Origin: CAVZLD01 sp964522605
Lineage (GTDB): Bacteria; Planctomycetota; Planctomycetia; Pirellulales; Pirellulaceae
Reading direction: 5' to 3'
Assembly: GCA_964522605.1 (NCBI GenBank)
Contig: CAZFWV010000004.1
Span: 1-64,000 of the forward strand
Length of the DNA: 64,000 nucleotides
The position numbers and the translations under genes are program-made. A model generated the notes under the pieces. That model was given only the letters and a program-made list of their open reading frames with translations, had not been told where the DNA came from and searched no databases. This document shows positions 46,457 to 54,811 of the stretch, piece by piece. How positions within the stretch are numbered: the stretch's first letter is position 1; every line of letters begins with the position of its first letter.

Positions 46457-47521
46457 TCAATTCACTCGTGTTCGCTCACCGTCGACCGCAAAGAGGTGAA
46501 GTTGATTCGGCCGAAACGCAAGCCGGACAATCTGGCCCCGTTGAATGGCTTGACCTGGGGCGGAGCGAATGACAACGGGTTGGCCCGCCACCTCGACATG
46601 CAGAATGGCCTCGTGGCCGAGGAATTCGACTCGGCCGACCCGGCCCGTCCATGATTCCGTCGGGGAATCGCTTGCTTGGATCGTGATATCTTCGGGTCGA
46701 ACGCCGATGGTGATGGGCCGGTTTGAAATCGAGGTCGTGATCGGCAGGACGAGTCCCTGCCAGAAGACTCGCTTGTGCGAGATTTCCCCCGATAGAAAGT
46801 TCATTTCGGGGCTTCCGAGAAAGCGGGCGACAAACTGGTTCGTCGGCTGGCGAAACACGTTCTCCGGTGTGTCCACCTGTTGGAGGATACCGGATCGCAG
46901 AACGGCGATCCGCTGGCCGATGGCCATGGCTTCCGCCTGGTCGTGGGTGACATAGATCACCGTGGTCTGCAAGTGCTGGTGCAGGTTGATGATTGCGCCG
47001 CGGAGCCGATGACGTGATCCGAGGTCGAGGTCGGACAGCGGTTCATCCAGCAAGAAAACGTTGGGACGTCGAACCATCGCTCGGGCCAGGGCGACACGCT
47101 GCTGCTGGCCGCCCGACAACTGGTCCGGATATCTCCCGAGCAACGGTTCGAGTTCGAGCAATTGGACCGCTTCGTTGATTCGCGAGTGAATTGCCGACGA
47201 ACGGACGTCGCGGGACGAAAGGCCGAAAGACAGATTCTGGCGGACGCTCAGGTGTGGATAGAGTGTGGGAGACTGAAACACCATCGCCACGTGTCGGTCG
47301 GCAGGAGGTAAATCATCGACCGGACGACCGGCGATGTGGATGTGACCGGAACTGACGGATTCCAAACCGGCGATCAGGCGAAGGGTTGTCGTCTTGCCAC
47401 AACCCGAGGGTCCCACGAGGACAATTCGTTCGCCATCTGCGACGGTAAGATTGAAATCACGCAGCGCATGGACTGCCGAGTGATAGATCTTATTGACCTG
47501 CTCCAATCGTACTTCCGCCAC
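46457..47521 (-). CDS. MalK/UgpC-type sugar ABC transporter ATP-binding protein
   Basis: This 354-residue ATPase has Walker A GPSGCGKTT, signature LSGGQQQRVALARA, Walker B VFLLDEPLSDLD and H-loop TVIYVTHDQAEAMA, with a C-terminal TOBE/OB region (GVRPEDITIQ). It matches ATPases of carbohydrate importers. No permease or binding protein is beside it, so it may serve several transporters encoded elsewhere. GTG 47521 is the likely start. Confidence 0.92.
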   Translation of the reverse strand: MAEVRLEQVNKIYHSAVHALRDFNLTVADGERIVLVGPSGCGKTTTLRLIAGLESVSSGHIHIAGRPVDDLPPADRHVAMVFQSPTLYPHLSVRQNLSFGLSSRDVRSSAIHSRINEAVQLLELEPLLGRYPDQLSGGQQQRVALARAMVRRPNVFLLDEPLSDLDLGSRHRLRGAIINLHQHLQTTVIYVTHDQAEAMAIGQRIAVLRSGILQQVDTPENVFRQPTNQFVARFLGSPEMNFLSGEISHKRVFWQGLVLPITTSISNRPITIGVRPEDITIQASDSPTESWTGRVGRVEFLGHEAILHVEVAGQPVVIRSAPGQAIQRGQIVRLAFRPNQLHLFAVDGERTRVN

Positions 47522-47560
47522 GGTGAACTTGTCTCACTCCAGGAGAATCGAGGGGACGGG

Positions 47561-50146
47561 TCATGGTTCTGTCGTCGAAGCGGGCTCCACGGGGTGTGCC
47601 GCTCGAGATTGAGCTTCGACACGGGCCTTCAAGTCGTCAAGCTGTTCCTGAAGCTGTTCGTTTTGCTGCTTCAAGTCGGTGACTTCCTTGCGCAGGAGGC
47701 TCACCTCGCGCGGTGCAGGTTTGCTCTCTTGCTGCAATCGCTGCAGCGCGGCCTGTGCTGCTGAGGAAACTCGCGTGTTCGGACCATCTTGAATGGCCCA
47801 CGTTTCAAGAGCCGCCGTGGCTCGTCGGTCTCCGAGTGCACCCAAGGCACGGATGGCCCCGATCTGGATTGCCTGTCGGGGATGATTCAGGTAGCCGAGC
47901 AGGAATCTGCGAACGTCATCCTGGCGGCGATTGTCTTGGCTGATTTCTGCCAGGGTCGTTAGGGCGGAGCTCAGACCATTGGCTGTGAAGGATGATTCTC
48001 GCTGCTGAATTGTCTCACGCAGCGGACGGCCATACCGGGGGTCTTTTTGCCCGCGGATTGCATCGACGGCCGCGCTGGCCAACTCGTTCCGGAACGATTC
48101 GGATTGCAGGAATCGGGTGATCAATCGTCGCGGTAGCGGGCCATGGAACTTGCCCAAGGCCCGAATCGCTGCCGCCTGGATTGCGGGGTTGGATTCTTTG
48201 GACAGGACTTGCTGCAGGATCTGTAGCGTCTCTGGCTGATAGAACTCAGCGAGATCTTCCACGACCTGCAGACGAACGCGCGCGTCGACCTGCTCGAGCG
48301 ACTCCGCCAATGCGTCAAATGCCTCCTCGGAGTGGATCTTCCGAAGTGCGATCGATGCGGCGCGTCGCACGCCATGGAAGGAGTCCTGTTGCAGAGCTGT
48401 TTTCAGTGCCGTCACCACGCGCTGATTGGATCGACGGGCGAGCGCGTCGGCAGCCAAGAGTCGTCCGATTACATCCTCCTGTCGCTGCAGTTGCGTCAGC
48501 AGCAGATCGTCGGACTTGGCAAAGTCGATTTGTGCAAGAACCGTGTAGTCCGGATCAAACCGAATACCCGTTGGTTGGGCCGGCAGTGGTACATAGAAAT
48601 CCTGCTGATCCTGCCGAATGACGATGTCGTGGTCGATCACGCGATCGTCGACGTAGAACCGCAATCGCGTCGGGAAATGGAACAGAAGCACGTCTTGGTC
48701 GATCGTCTGCGCCTGCCGAACTGTCACCTTGGCCATGCGGTCCTGCGCCCGCCATTCGTATTGGATTTTCAGCTCCGGGTAACCACCGTGGTATAGCCAC
48801 TGATCAAAGAATCGATCCCACGAACGGCCGCTGATTTCCTCCAAAACCTGACGAAAGTCATCGGTAACCACGCTCTGCAGTTCGTATCGCTGCAAGTAGG
48901 TTCGTACGCATTCGCGAAATACCTCGGGGGTCAACTGACTCCGCAGCATGTGCAAGACCCAAGCGCCCTTGGGATAGCTGCGGTAGTCGAATTGTTCCCC
49001 GGCATTCCTGTACTCCCGATAGACGATGGGTCGCTTATCCTCGCGTCGGGATAGAATCGTCTGCGCGTCGCGGTACAGGCCGTATCGGAGTTCGTCCTGC
49101 CCGAATTTGTGCCCCTCATGCAGCAGGGTGTAGTAGGTCGCAAAACCCTCGTTCAGCCAAAGGTGACTCCAGTCCTTGCAGGTCACCAGGTCGCCGAACC
49201 ATTGATGAGCCATTTCATGTGCGTCGAGTCGTCGCGAACTGCGGATGTTCTCGGTGTCTTTCGAAAAGAGCGTGTTGGCCGTCAGGGTGGTTAAAGTTGT
49301 ATTCTCCATTCCACCCGCGACGAAATCGAGAATCGTGACCTGATCGTATTTGTTCCAGGGAAAAGGAATTCCGATTTCTTCTTCGTAGAACGCCATGATG
49401 TCGGCGGTGTCGCGAAAGGAGTTCTCCGCATAGGGAAACAGCGACGGTTGAGTGTAGAAGCCGAGCGGAACATCACGATGCTGTTTTTCGAGTTTGCGGA
49501 GATGGCCGGCGACCAGGCAAATCAAATAGTTGACGTGCGGTTTTTCCTGCAACCAACGAACGGCCTTCATCCCGCCCGGTTCTTCTCGCTCCTCCCTGAG
49601 CTGACCATTCGACAAGACGGTCATTTCCTTGGGTACGTGACAGATCACTTCGGTGCTGGATCGCTCATTCGGATAATCGAAACAGGGGAACCAGAAGCGT
49701 GATTCGTGTGCCTCGCCCTGAGTCCACAGATGCGTGTCGCCGGCGGGGTATCCCATTTCCGGTGTGCGGAAGTAGAGGCCGCGACTCGGTTCGGCCGCAT
49801 AGTCGATTTCCACCCAGGCCTCGCGGTCAGGCGAGATCGCGGAGCGAAAATCAATGAGCAATTGCTGTCCCGTGTTCGTGAAGTCATCGACGTCCACATT
49901 GGAACGAATGTTGCGGATCTCCAGGTCAACCGCATCCAGTACGAGTTGCTGGATCGGCTGTGAAATGGGGCGAAATCGAATCGTTGTGGTTCCCGTGATG
50001 GATCGTCGATCGAAATCCGGGGTGACATCCAAACGAAGGTGCAGGACATCCACGAGTCGGTCCGGTGCGTACCGAGGTCCATCGCCGTCTAAATCGATGC
50101 CTAAGTCAGTTGGTGCACTACTGCAGTACCGACAGACCTCTTCGTG
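47561..50146 (-). CDS. M1-family aminopeptidase with HEAT repeats, 5' end lost in gap
   Basis: About 862 residues are visible; the N-terminus lies in the adjacent N run. The M1 hallmarks are the exopeptidase motif GGMENTTL, the zinc site HEMAHQWFGD with downstream NEGFATY, and a Tyr region near the active site. From about 530 onward the protein has HEAT-type repeats (for example NPAIQAAAIRALGKFHG), ending in a coiled coil (EVTDLKQQNEQLQEQLDDLK) and a Pro/Thr tail. It cleaves N-terminal residues; the repeats may bind partners. Sequence to the right of the gap in the same frame belongs to another gene. Confidence 0.9.
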   Translation of the reverse strand, partial: HEEVCRYCSSAPTDLGIDLDGDGPRYAPDRLVDVLHLRLDVTPDFDRRSITGTTTIRFRPISQPIQQLVLDAVDLEIRNIRSNVDVDDFTNTGQQLLIDFRSAISPDREAWVEIDYAAEPSRGLYFRTPEMGYPAGDTHLWTQGEAHESRFWFPCFDYPNERSSTEVICHVPKEMTVLSNGQLREEREEPGGMKAVRWLQEKPHVNYLICLVAGHLRKLEKQHRDVPLGFYTQPSLFPYAENSFRDTADIMAFYEEEIGIPFPWNKYDQVTILDFVAGGMENTTLTTLTANTLFSKDTENIRSSRRLDAHEMAHQWFGDLVTCKDWSHLWLNEGFATYYTLLHEGHKFGQDELRYGLYRDAQTILSRREDKRPIVYREYRNAGEQFDYRSYPKGAWVLHMLRSQLTPEVFRECVRTYLQRYELQSVVTDDFRQVLEEISGRSWDRFFDQWLYHGGYPELKIQYEWRAQDRMAKVTVRQAQTIDQDVLLFHFPTRLRFYVDDRVIDHDIVIRQDQQDFYVPLPAQPTGIRFDPDYTVLAQIDFAKSDDLLLTQLQRQEDVIGRLLAADALARRSNQRVVTALKTALQQDSFHGVRRAASIALRKIHSEEAFDALAESLEQVDARVRLQVVEDLAEFYQPETLQILQQVLSKESNPAIQAAAIRALGKFHGPLPRRLITRFLQSESFRNELASAAVDAIRGQKDPRYGRPLRETIQQRESSFTANGLSSALTTLAEISQDNRRQDDVRRFLLGYLNHPRQAIQIGAIRALGALGDRRATAALETWAIQDGPNTRVSSAAQAALQRLQQESKPAPREVSLLRKEVTDLKQQNEQLQEQLDDLKARVEAQSRAAHPVEPASTTEP

Positions 50147-50246
50147 NNNNNNNNNNNNNNNNNNNNNNNNNNNNNNNNNNNNNNNNNNNNNNNNNNNNNN
50201 NNNNNNNNNNNNNNNNNNNNNNNNNNNNNNNNNNNNNNNNNNNNNN
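50147..50246. other. assembly gap (100 N) inside the M1 aminopeptidase locus
   Basis: Placeholder run of exactly 100 unknown bases. It removes the start of the aminopeptidase gene and its ribosome site. Confidence 0.98.
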
Positions 50247-50253
50247 GGCCCGC

Positions 50254-51168
50254 TTACCACAAATGCCACGCTCCAAACTTGACGATGTACAGGCCCAACA
50301 ACAGATTGGTGACCGCATGGGCGACGACACAGTCCCAGATGCTGCCGGTTTTCTTGTAGAGCCAGGACACGAGCGAAAACCAAACCACGGCTGCTAGCGG
50401 CTCGGTCAGATGCGCGACCAGACCGTAGACGGTCGGTGCGATCCAAGCCTTGGGAGTGGCTTGACCGAGCGGGACTTCGTCCCAATCGGGGTCGTCAACC
50501 CACCGCATTAACCAGCCGCGGACGAAGAACTCTTCGATTAACGGGACGATGATTACCAATCCGAAAAAGCGAATTCCGAGGAAGGTCCACATCCAGGTCG
50601 GGTCGTCCTTCAGTTTCTCGAACGGATTGAATCCTGTTCGCTCCGTGATTGATCCAAAATATCGTTCGTACAGGTAGGCGAGCGCGACCCACAGGACAAC
50701 TCCCACGACGCCAACGACAAAGGACAGCCAGCTGATCCGCAGCGGCGCGCGAAAATAGCCCCAACCAAACAGGAGGACCAGCAGCGTGGTGACGGCAATG
50801 TTGAAGGTGTAGGTGTAGGGATAGGAGTCCTTTCCCAGTGGCAGAAGCCCGAACAAAAAACGTGCCTCCGGATCCACCTCGATTTCGGAAAGATCAACTT
50901 CTTCCTCGACCGGCAGCCGATTCCCCTCTTCATGATGCGGCCGATCGAGCTCGCCCTTCAAAAAGGCGATCCGCATGTTCTCCAGGTATCCACCGACCAT
51001 CATTCCGATCAGGTAGTAGATGAACGGGAAGAAAACGATCCAGAAGGCGAAACGTCCAAAGACGCGGGGGCGGTGTTCTTCAGCAAGTGCATCGGCGCTC
51101 GGCGGAACGCCGTCACGTGTCTCTGGTCCTTCCGGGGAAGGTGCATTTTCGGGAATCGATTCACTCAT
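50254..51168 (-). CDS. CPBP-family intramembrane metalloprotease
   Basis: This 304-residue protein has about seven hydrophobic helices and the CPBP/CAAX-protease motifs: EEFFVRG (paired Glu and Arg), a His near AHLTEPLAAVVW, and the late motif VVAHAVTNLLLG. The long acidic loop after the first helix (about 75–100) is unusual. It is separated from the M1 gene by the gap. Substrates are unknown. Confidence 0.88.
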   Translation of the reverse strand: MSESIPENAPSPEGPETRDGVPPSADALAEEHRPRVFGRFAFWIVFFPFIYYLIGMMVGGYLENMRIAFLKGELDRPHHEEGNRLPVEEEVDLSEIEVDPEARFLFGLLPLGKDSYPYTYTFNIAVTTLLVLLFGWGYFRAPLRISWLSFVVGVVGVVLWVALAYLYERYFGSITERTGFNPFEKLKDDPTWMWTFLGIRFFGLVIIVPLIEEFFVRGWLMRWVDDPDWDEVPLGQATPKAWIAPTVYGLVAHLTEPLAAVVWFSLVSWLYKKTGSIWDCVVAHAVTNLLLGLYIVKFGAWHLW

Positions 51169-51371
51169 CGAGATCTCAAGTCGTTTTCGGAATTGTTATT
51201 GATTGTTGTGCCGCCAATGGGCCAGGCGAACAACGGAAGTCCGGCGAATGTCGGGAGATTTCTCGGTCCTTCTGAACTTGGGCCGTGCCACCATCAATAA
51301 GAATGTCTGCCTCACCAGGAGTTTAGGCTAATCAGGAGTCGGGGGTCCATTGCGCGTCCGATTCTGCCGGA

Positions 51372-52448
51372 TTAAAGCGAGGGTGGGAACCGGACTAATT
51401 TGCCCGCGGGTTGCGCTGTCTCGGCCGCCTCCTCTCCAAGAAGGGTCACGAAAAGGGCTCCATCGGCTCCCCAGGCCATTGCTGTGGGGCGGTCCAGCGA
51501 AGCCAGTTTTTGTGCCTGGATCCCCACCTGGCCCTCGGCGAACGCCGCGTCCAGACGATAGAGTCCGCCGCCGTCCGCCGCCCGGCTGCTGTCCAAGGCG
51601 TATAAATGCGACGCTGCCCCTCCCGGTTGCCGTGGTCCATACGCCAGTGCCGTTAATGAGGGCACTCCGGTCGCCAGCTGCAAAAGAGGATATCCGTCGG
51701 TTGCCCGGTAGAACGTGATGCGACTCTCCCGTTGTTCCGCCTGCACCTGATGTCCCAAGACCATTTCGCCGCGTGGCGAGCTCGTCAGGCACACGAACCG
51801 TTCCTTCCTCCCCGACTCGGTCGTGGCAAACAGTTCGCACGGTCCATACGACGTGGCGACTCCCAACGCCGCGGGATTCTGGATCAGAAACCGCGCCACA
51901 CCCGACCGGCCATCCGGACTTGTCATCGCGCACATCATGGCGGAGCCGACGACCGCTACCCCCTGCAGTTGCCACCGCCGATCTCCATTCGCATCGGCAA
52001 CCGTCAGTTGCAGTGCGTCCTCGATCGTTTTCGGTGGATCGGACGAGGCGGGAACCTTCACAATCACGAGTGGGTCGCCGCGGTCTTCTTCGCCGGTACC
52101 CAGGATGGCAATTGTCGAGCGGTCGAGGAAGATCAGTCCTCGGGGCCCGACTGCGCCGATCCCGGCGTCCGTCGAGCGGGCTCGAAGAGGAAACCCAATA
52201 ACGATTGGTTCGATGTGCTGGCCCACAATGCGGACGACGCGCGCTGCGCCGCCCTCGGCCACAACAACTTGGCTGGTCTGAGGTTGAACTGCCACCCCCA
52301 TGGGATGATCCAACCCCGCGATGACCACATCAGGATTTGCAGGCGATTGCGCGATGAGCGAAGGATTGATTCCGGCGATGGCGGCAAGCATCAACCAGCA
52401 TGTGAATCGTGTTCGGCTGATGGTTCGGCAGCGGGCCAGACGATGCAT
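51372..52448 (-). CDS. exported beta-propeller protein of unknown function
   Basis: This 358-residue protein has a signal peptide (about 14–34). Its body contains propeller-like strands (HPMGVAVQPQTSQVVVAEGG, PTAMAWGADGALFVTLLG), similar to NHL or SMP-30-type repeats. ATG 52448 is preferred because AGGGA precedes it and a signal peptide follows. It lies 43 bp after leuD in the same direction and may be co-transcribed, but it has no evident link to leucine synthesis. Confidence 0.7.
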   Translation of the reverse strand: MHRLARCRTISRTRFTCWLMLAAIAGINPSLIAQSPANPDVVIAGLDHPMGVAVQPQTSQVVVAEGGAARVVRIVGQHIEPIVIGFPLRARSTDAGIGAVGPRGLIFLDRSTIAILGTGEEDRGDPLVIVKVPASSDPPKTIEDALQLTVADANGDRRWQLQGVAVVGSAMMCAMTSPDGRSGVARFLIQNPAALGVATSYGPCELFATTESGRKERFVCLTSSPRGEMVLGHQVQAEQRESRITFYRATDGYPLLQLATGVPSLTALAYGPRQPGGAASHLYALDSSRAADGGGLYRLDAAFAEGQVGIQAQKLASLDRPTAMAWGADGALFVTLLGEEAAETAQPAGKLVRFPPSL

Positions 52449-52491
52449 CGGTGCGATCCCTACTTGGCTCAGCGATTTCAAGTGGACCGAC

Positions 52492-53085
52492 TCAACTGAT
52501 GCCGCGGTTCGCCTCGAAGGCGGCAATTTTGTCCGCGTGCTCCAGCGTCATCGCGATGTCATCCAAACCATGAAGGAGTCGTTCTCGTCGCGCCGGTTCG
52601 ATCTGAAAGGGAACCGACAACCCTTGGTTGTCTTCGATCCGTTCGTGTGTGAGATCTACCGTCAATTCATAGCCGGGGGATGACTCGACGCGGGTTAACA
52701 GTTCCTTGATCGTTGCCGGATCGAGTGCGACGGGCAGCAGGCCGTTCTTGAAGCAATTGTTGTAAAAGATGTCCGCGAAACTTGGTGCGAGGATGGCGCG
52801 GAAGCCATAGTCGGCCAGCGCCCAAACCGCGTGCTCACGGCTCGAGCCGGAGCCAAAGTTGCGGCCGGCGACCAGGATCGTTGCACCGCCAAACTCAGGA
52901 CGATTCAGCGGAAAATCCTCCCGTGGACGACTCTCATCATCGTACCGCCAGTCAAAAAACAGGAACTCTCCGAAGCCCGTGCGTTCAATTCGCTTCAGGA
53001 ACTGCTTCGGGATAATTTGATCCGTATCGACGTTGGCTCGGTCCAAAACGGCAACTAAGCCGGTATGCGACGTGAAGGGCTGCAT
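52492..53085 (-). CDS. leuD: 3-isopropylmalate dehydratase small subunit
   Basis: This 197-residue subunit has the LeuD motifs NVDTDQIIPKQFLK and GRNFGSGSSREHAVWALADYGFRA. ATG 53085 is chosen because the conserved N-terminus (PFTSHTGLVAVLDR) begins there. It joins LeuC to isomerise 2-isopropylmalate to 3-isopropylmalate in leucine synthesis. It starts 20 bp after leuC. Confidence 0.96.
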   Translation of the reverse strand: MQPFTSHTGLVAVLDRANVDTDQIIPKQFLKRIERTGFGEFLFFDWRYDDESRPREDFPLNRPEFGGATILVAGRNFGSGSSREHAVWALADYGFRAILAPSFADIFYNNCFKNGLLPVALDPATIKELLTRVESSPGYELTVDLTHERIEDNQGLSVPFQIEPARRERLLHGLDDIAMTLEHADKIAAFEANRGIS

Positions 53086-53105
53086 GCAGTTAATGCCTCT
53101 CTGGA

Positions 53106-54524
53106 TCAGTCTTTGTACTGCCACTCTCGAATGTCGACGAAATGTCCGGAAACGGCCGCCGCCGCAGCCATCGCCGGGGAACAGAGGTGGGTTCGGCCGC
53201 CTTTTCCTTGGCGACCCTCAAAATTGCGATTACTCGTTGAAGCGCAGCGTTCGCCGGGTCGCAATTGGTCCGGGTTCATCCCCAGGCACATGCTGCAGCC
53301 TGCCTCGCGCCACTCGAAGCCGGCGGCGCGAAAGACTTCATCGAGGCCTTCTGCTTCGGCTTGCTGTTTGACCTGTCCGCTTCCTGGCACGACCATGGTC
53401 TGCACCCGCGGATCCGCCCGGTGGCCTCGGATGACGGCTGCGGCCGCCCGCAGATCTTCAATTCGGCCATTCGTGCACGACCCAATGAAGACGCGGTCGA
53501 CGGCGAGGTCCTCGATGCGCGTTCCTGGCTGAATCGCCATGTACTCCAGGGCCGCCTCGGCGGATTTCCGCTCCACTTCGTCCGGGATCGTACTCGGATC
53601 GGGGATCCGGTCGGTTACCCCCAGGACTTGGCCCGGATTGGTACCCCAGGTGACCTGCGGCGTAATCTCGTCTCCGTTGAAGATTTCGACGCGATCGTAG
53701 GTGGCGCCTGGATCGGTCGGCAGCTTCTCCCACTCCGCGACGGCGCGCGTGAACGCGTCCCCGTGAGGAGCGAACTCGCGTCCCTCAAGGTACTGGAATG
53801 TCGTTGCGTCGGGCCCGATCATCCCCGCGCGGGCACCGGCTTCGATCGACATGTTGCAGACGGTCATCCGTTCTTCCATGCTCAAGGAACGCACGACGTC
53901 ACCTGTGTATTCCAGGACGTACCCCGTCCCTCCGTGCGTGGAGATCCGACCGATCAAATACAGGATCAAGTCCTTCGCCGTGACTCCGCGAGCAAGCTGG
54001 CCATCGACTCGCAACTCCATCGTCTGCGGAACCGATTGCAGCAACGTCTGCGTTGCCAAGACATGTTCCACTTCGCTCGTCCCAATCCCGAAGGCGAGCG
54101 CCCCAAAAGCACCATGCGTTGCCGTATGACTATCGCCACAAACGATTGTCATCCCGGGCTGCGTAAATCCCAACTCGGGGCCGATAATATGCACGATGCC
54201 CTGGCGGTGATCGTTCAGATCGTACAGCCGAATCCCGAACTCCTCGCAGTTGCGTCGGAGTGTATCCACCTGCTGGCGAGAAATGGGGTCGGCGATGGGT
54301 AGGCTGCGATCGGTTGTCGGGACATTGTGGTCTGGCGTCGCGACTGTGAATTTCGGGCGCCGAACGGGTCGTCCCGCGAGCCGAAGCCCTTCGAACGCCT
54401 GGGGACTGGTCACCTCATGAACCAGATGGAGATCGATGTACAAAATCGTCTGCTGCCCCGGTTCGGTATGCACGACATGCGCATCCCATACCTTTTGAAA
54501 CAGTGTTCGCGGTTGCGTTTTCAT
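53106..54524 (-). CDS. leuC: 3-isopropylmalate dehydratase large subunit
   Basis: This 472-residue aconitase-family subunit has the three Fe–S cysteines in [13 protein letters not shown] and [10 protein letters not shown] contexts, and [23 protein letters not shown] 54524 is preferred over TTG 54530 because GAGGAAA lies upstream. It is the first gene of the leuCD pair. A heptamer repeat array and a possible promoter lie just upstream. Confidence 0.97.
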   Translation of the reverse strand: MKTQPRTLFQKVWDAHVVHTEPGQQTILYIDLHLVHEVTSPQAFEGLRLAGRPVRRPKFTVATPDHNVPTTDRSLPIADPISRQQVDTLRRNCEEFGIRLYDLNDHRQGIVHIIGPELGFTQPGMTIVCGDSHTATHGAFGALAFGIGTSEVEHVLATQTLLQSVPQTMELRVDGQLARGVTAKDLILYLIGRISTHGGTGYVLEYTGDVVRSLSMEERMTVCNMSIEAGARAGMIGPDATTFQYLEGREFAPHGDAFTRAVAEWEKLPTDPGATYDRVEIFNGDEITPQVTWGTNPGQVLGVTDRIPDPSTIPDEVERKSAEAALEYMAIQPGTRIEDLAVDRVFIGSCTNGRIEDLRAAAAVIRGHRADPRVQTMVVPGSGQVKQQAEAEGLDEVFRAAGFEWREAGCSMCLGMNPDQLRPGERCASTSNRNFEGRQGKGGRTHLCSPAMAAAAAVSGHFVDIREWQYKD

Positions 54525-54622
54525 CGCCAAAGACGTTTCCTCGGATCCGTTGACCTAGCCTCAGGCAGCCGGCGGAGGCTTGGGCCCCCGGCGTCGCTCC
54601 AAATCTGCTGAGTAAACCCTGG

Positions 54623-54651
54623 ATTATAGTCCAGAGACCGGGCGGCGGGAG
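54623..54651 (-). promoter_or_regulatory. weak promoter candidate for leuCD
   Basis: On the − strand TATAAT (54628 down to 54623) is a perfect −10 box about 100 nt before leuC. No good −35 match is found 17 bp upstream. The −10 lies inside a small 5-bp stem (54619–54623 with 54630–54634). Confidence 0.3.
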
Positions 54652-54660
54652 GCCTGTCCG

Positions 54661-54784
54661 AGGCTGGAGGCTGGAGGCTGGAGACCGGAGGCTGGAGACC
54701 GGAGGCTGGAGACCGGAGACGGGAGACGGGAGACGGGAGACGGGAGACGGGAGGCTACAGTCTGCAGTCTCCAGCCTCCAGTCT
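54661..54784. repeat. heptamer tandem array with inverted tail upstream of leuC
   Basis: Thirteen consecutive 7-bp units fill 54661–54751: AGGCTGG (five), AGACCGG (three), then five AGACGGG. After five bases come four units in the opposite orientation (ACAGTCT, GCAGTCT, CCAGCCT, CCAGTCT; 54757–54784) in exact 7-bp phase. The two halves can pair as an imperfect long hairpin. The array lies between the kinase stop and leuC. Confidence 0.9.
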
Positions 54785-54811
54785 ACCTTCGGCCCGGCGG
54801 AGCCGCGGCGC

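Noticed and set aside
46449..46465. 17-nt palindrome at the end of the MalK-like gene as an intrinsic terminator
   Set aside because: No T-run follows on either strand and the stem is AT-rich.
50247..50485. N-terminal part of the M1 aminopeptidase across the gap
   Set aside because: That frame runs opposite or out of phase with the CPBP protease gene and reads as non-coding Arg/Ser-rich sequence.
54661..54784. CRISPR array
   Set aside because: The repeat units are only 7 bp, with no spacers and no cas genes nearby.
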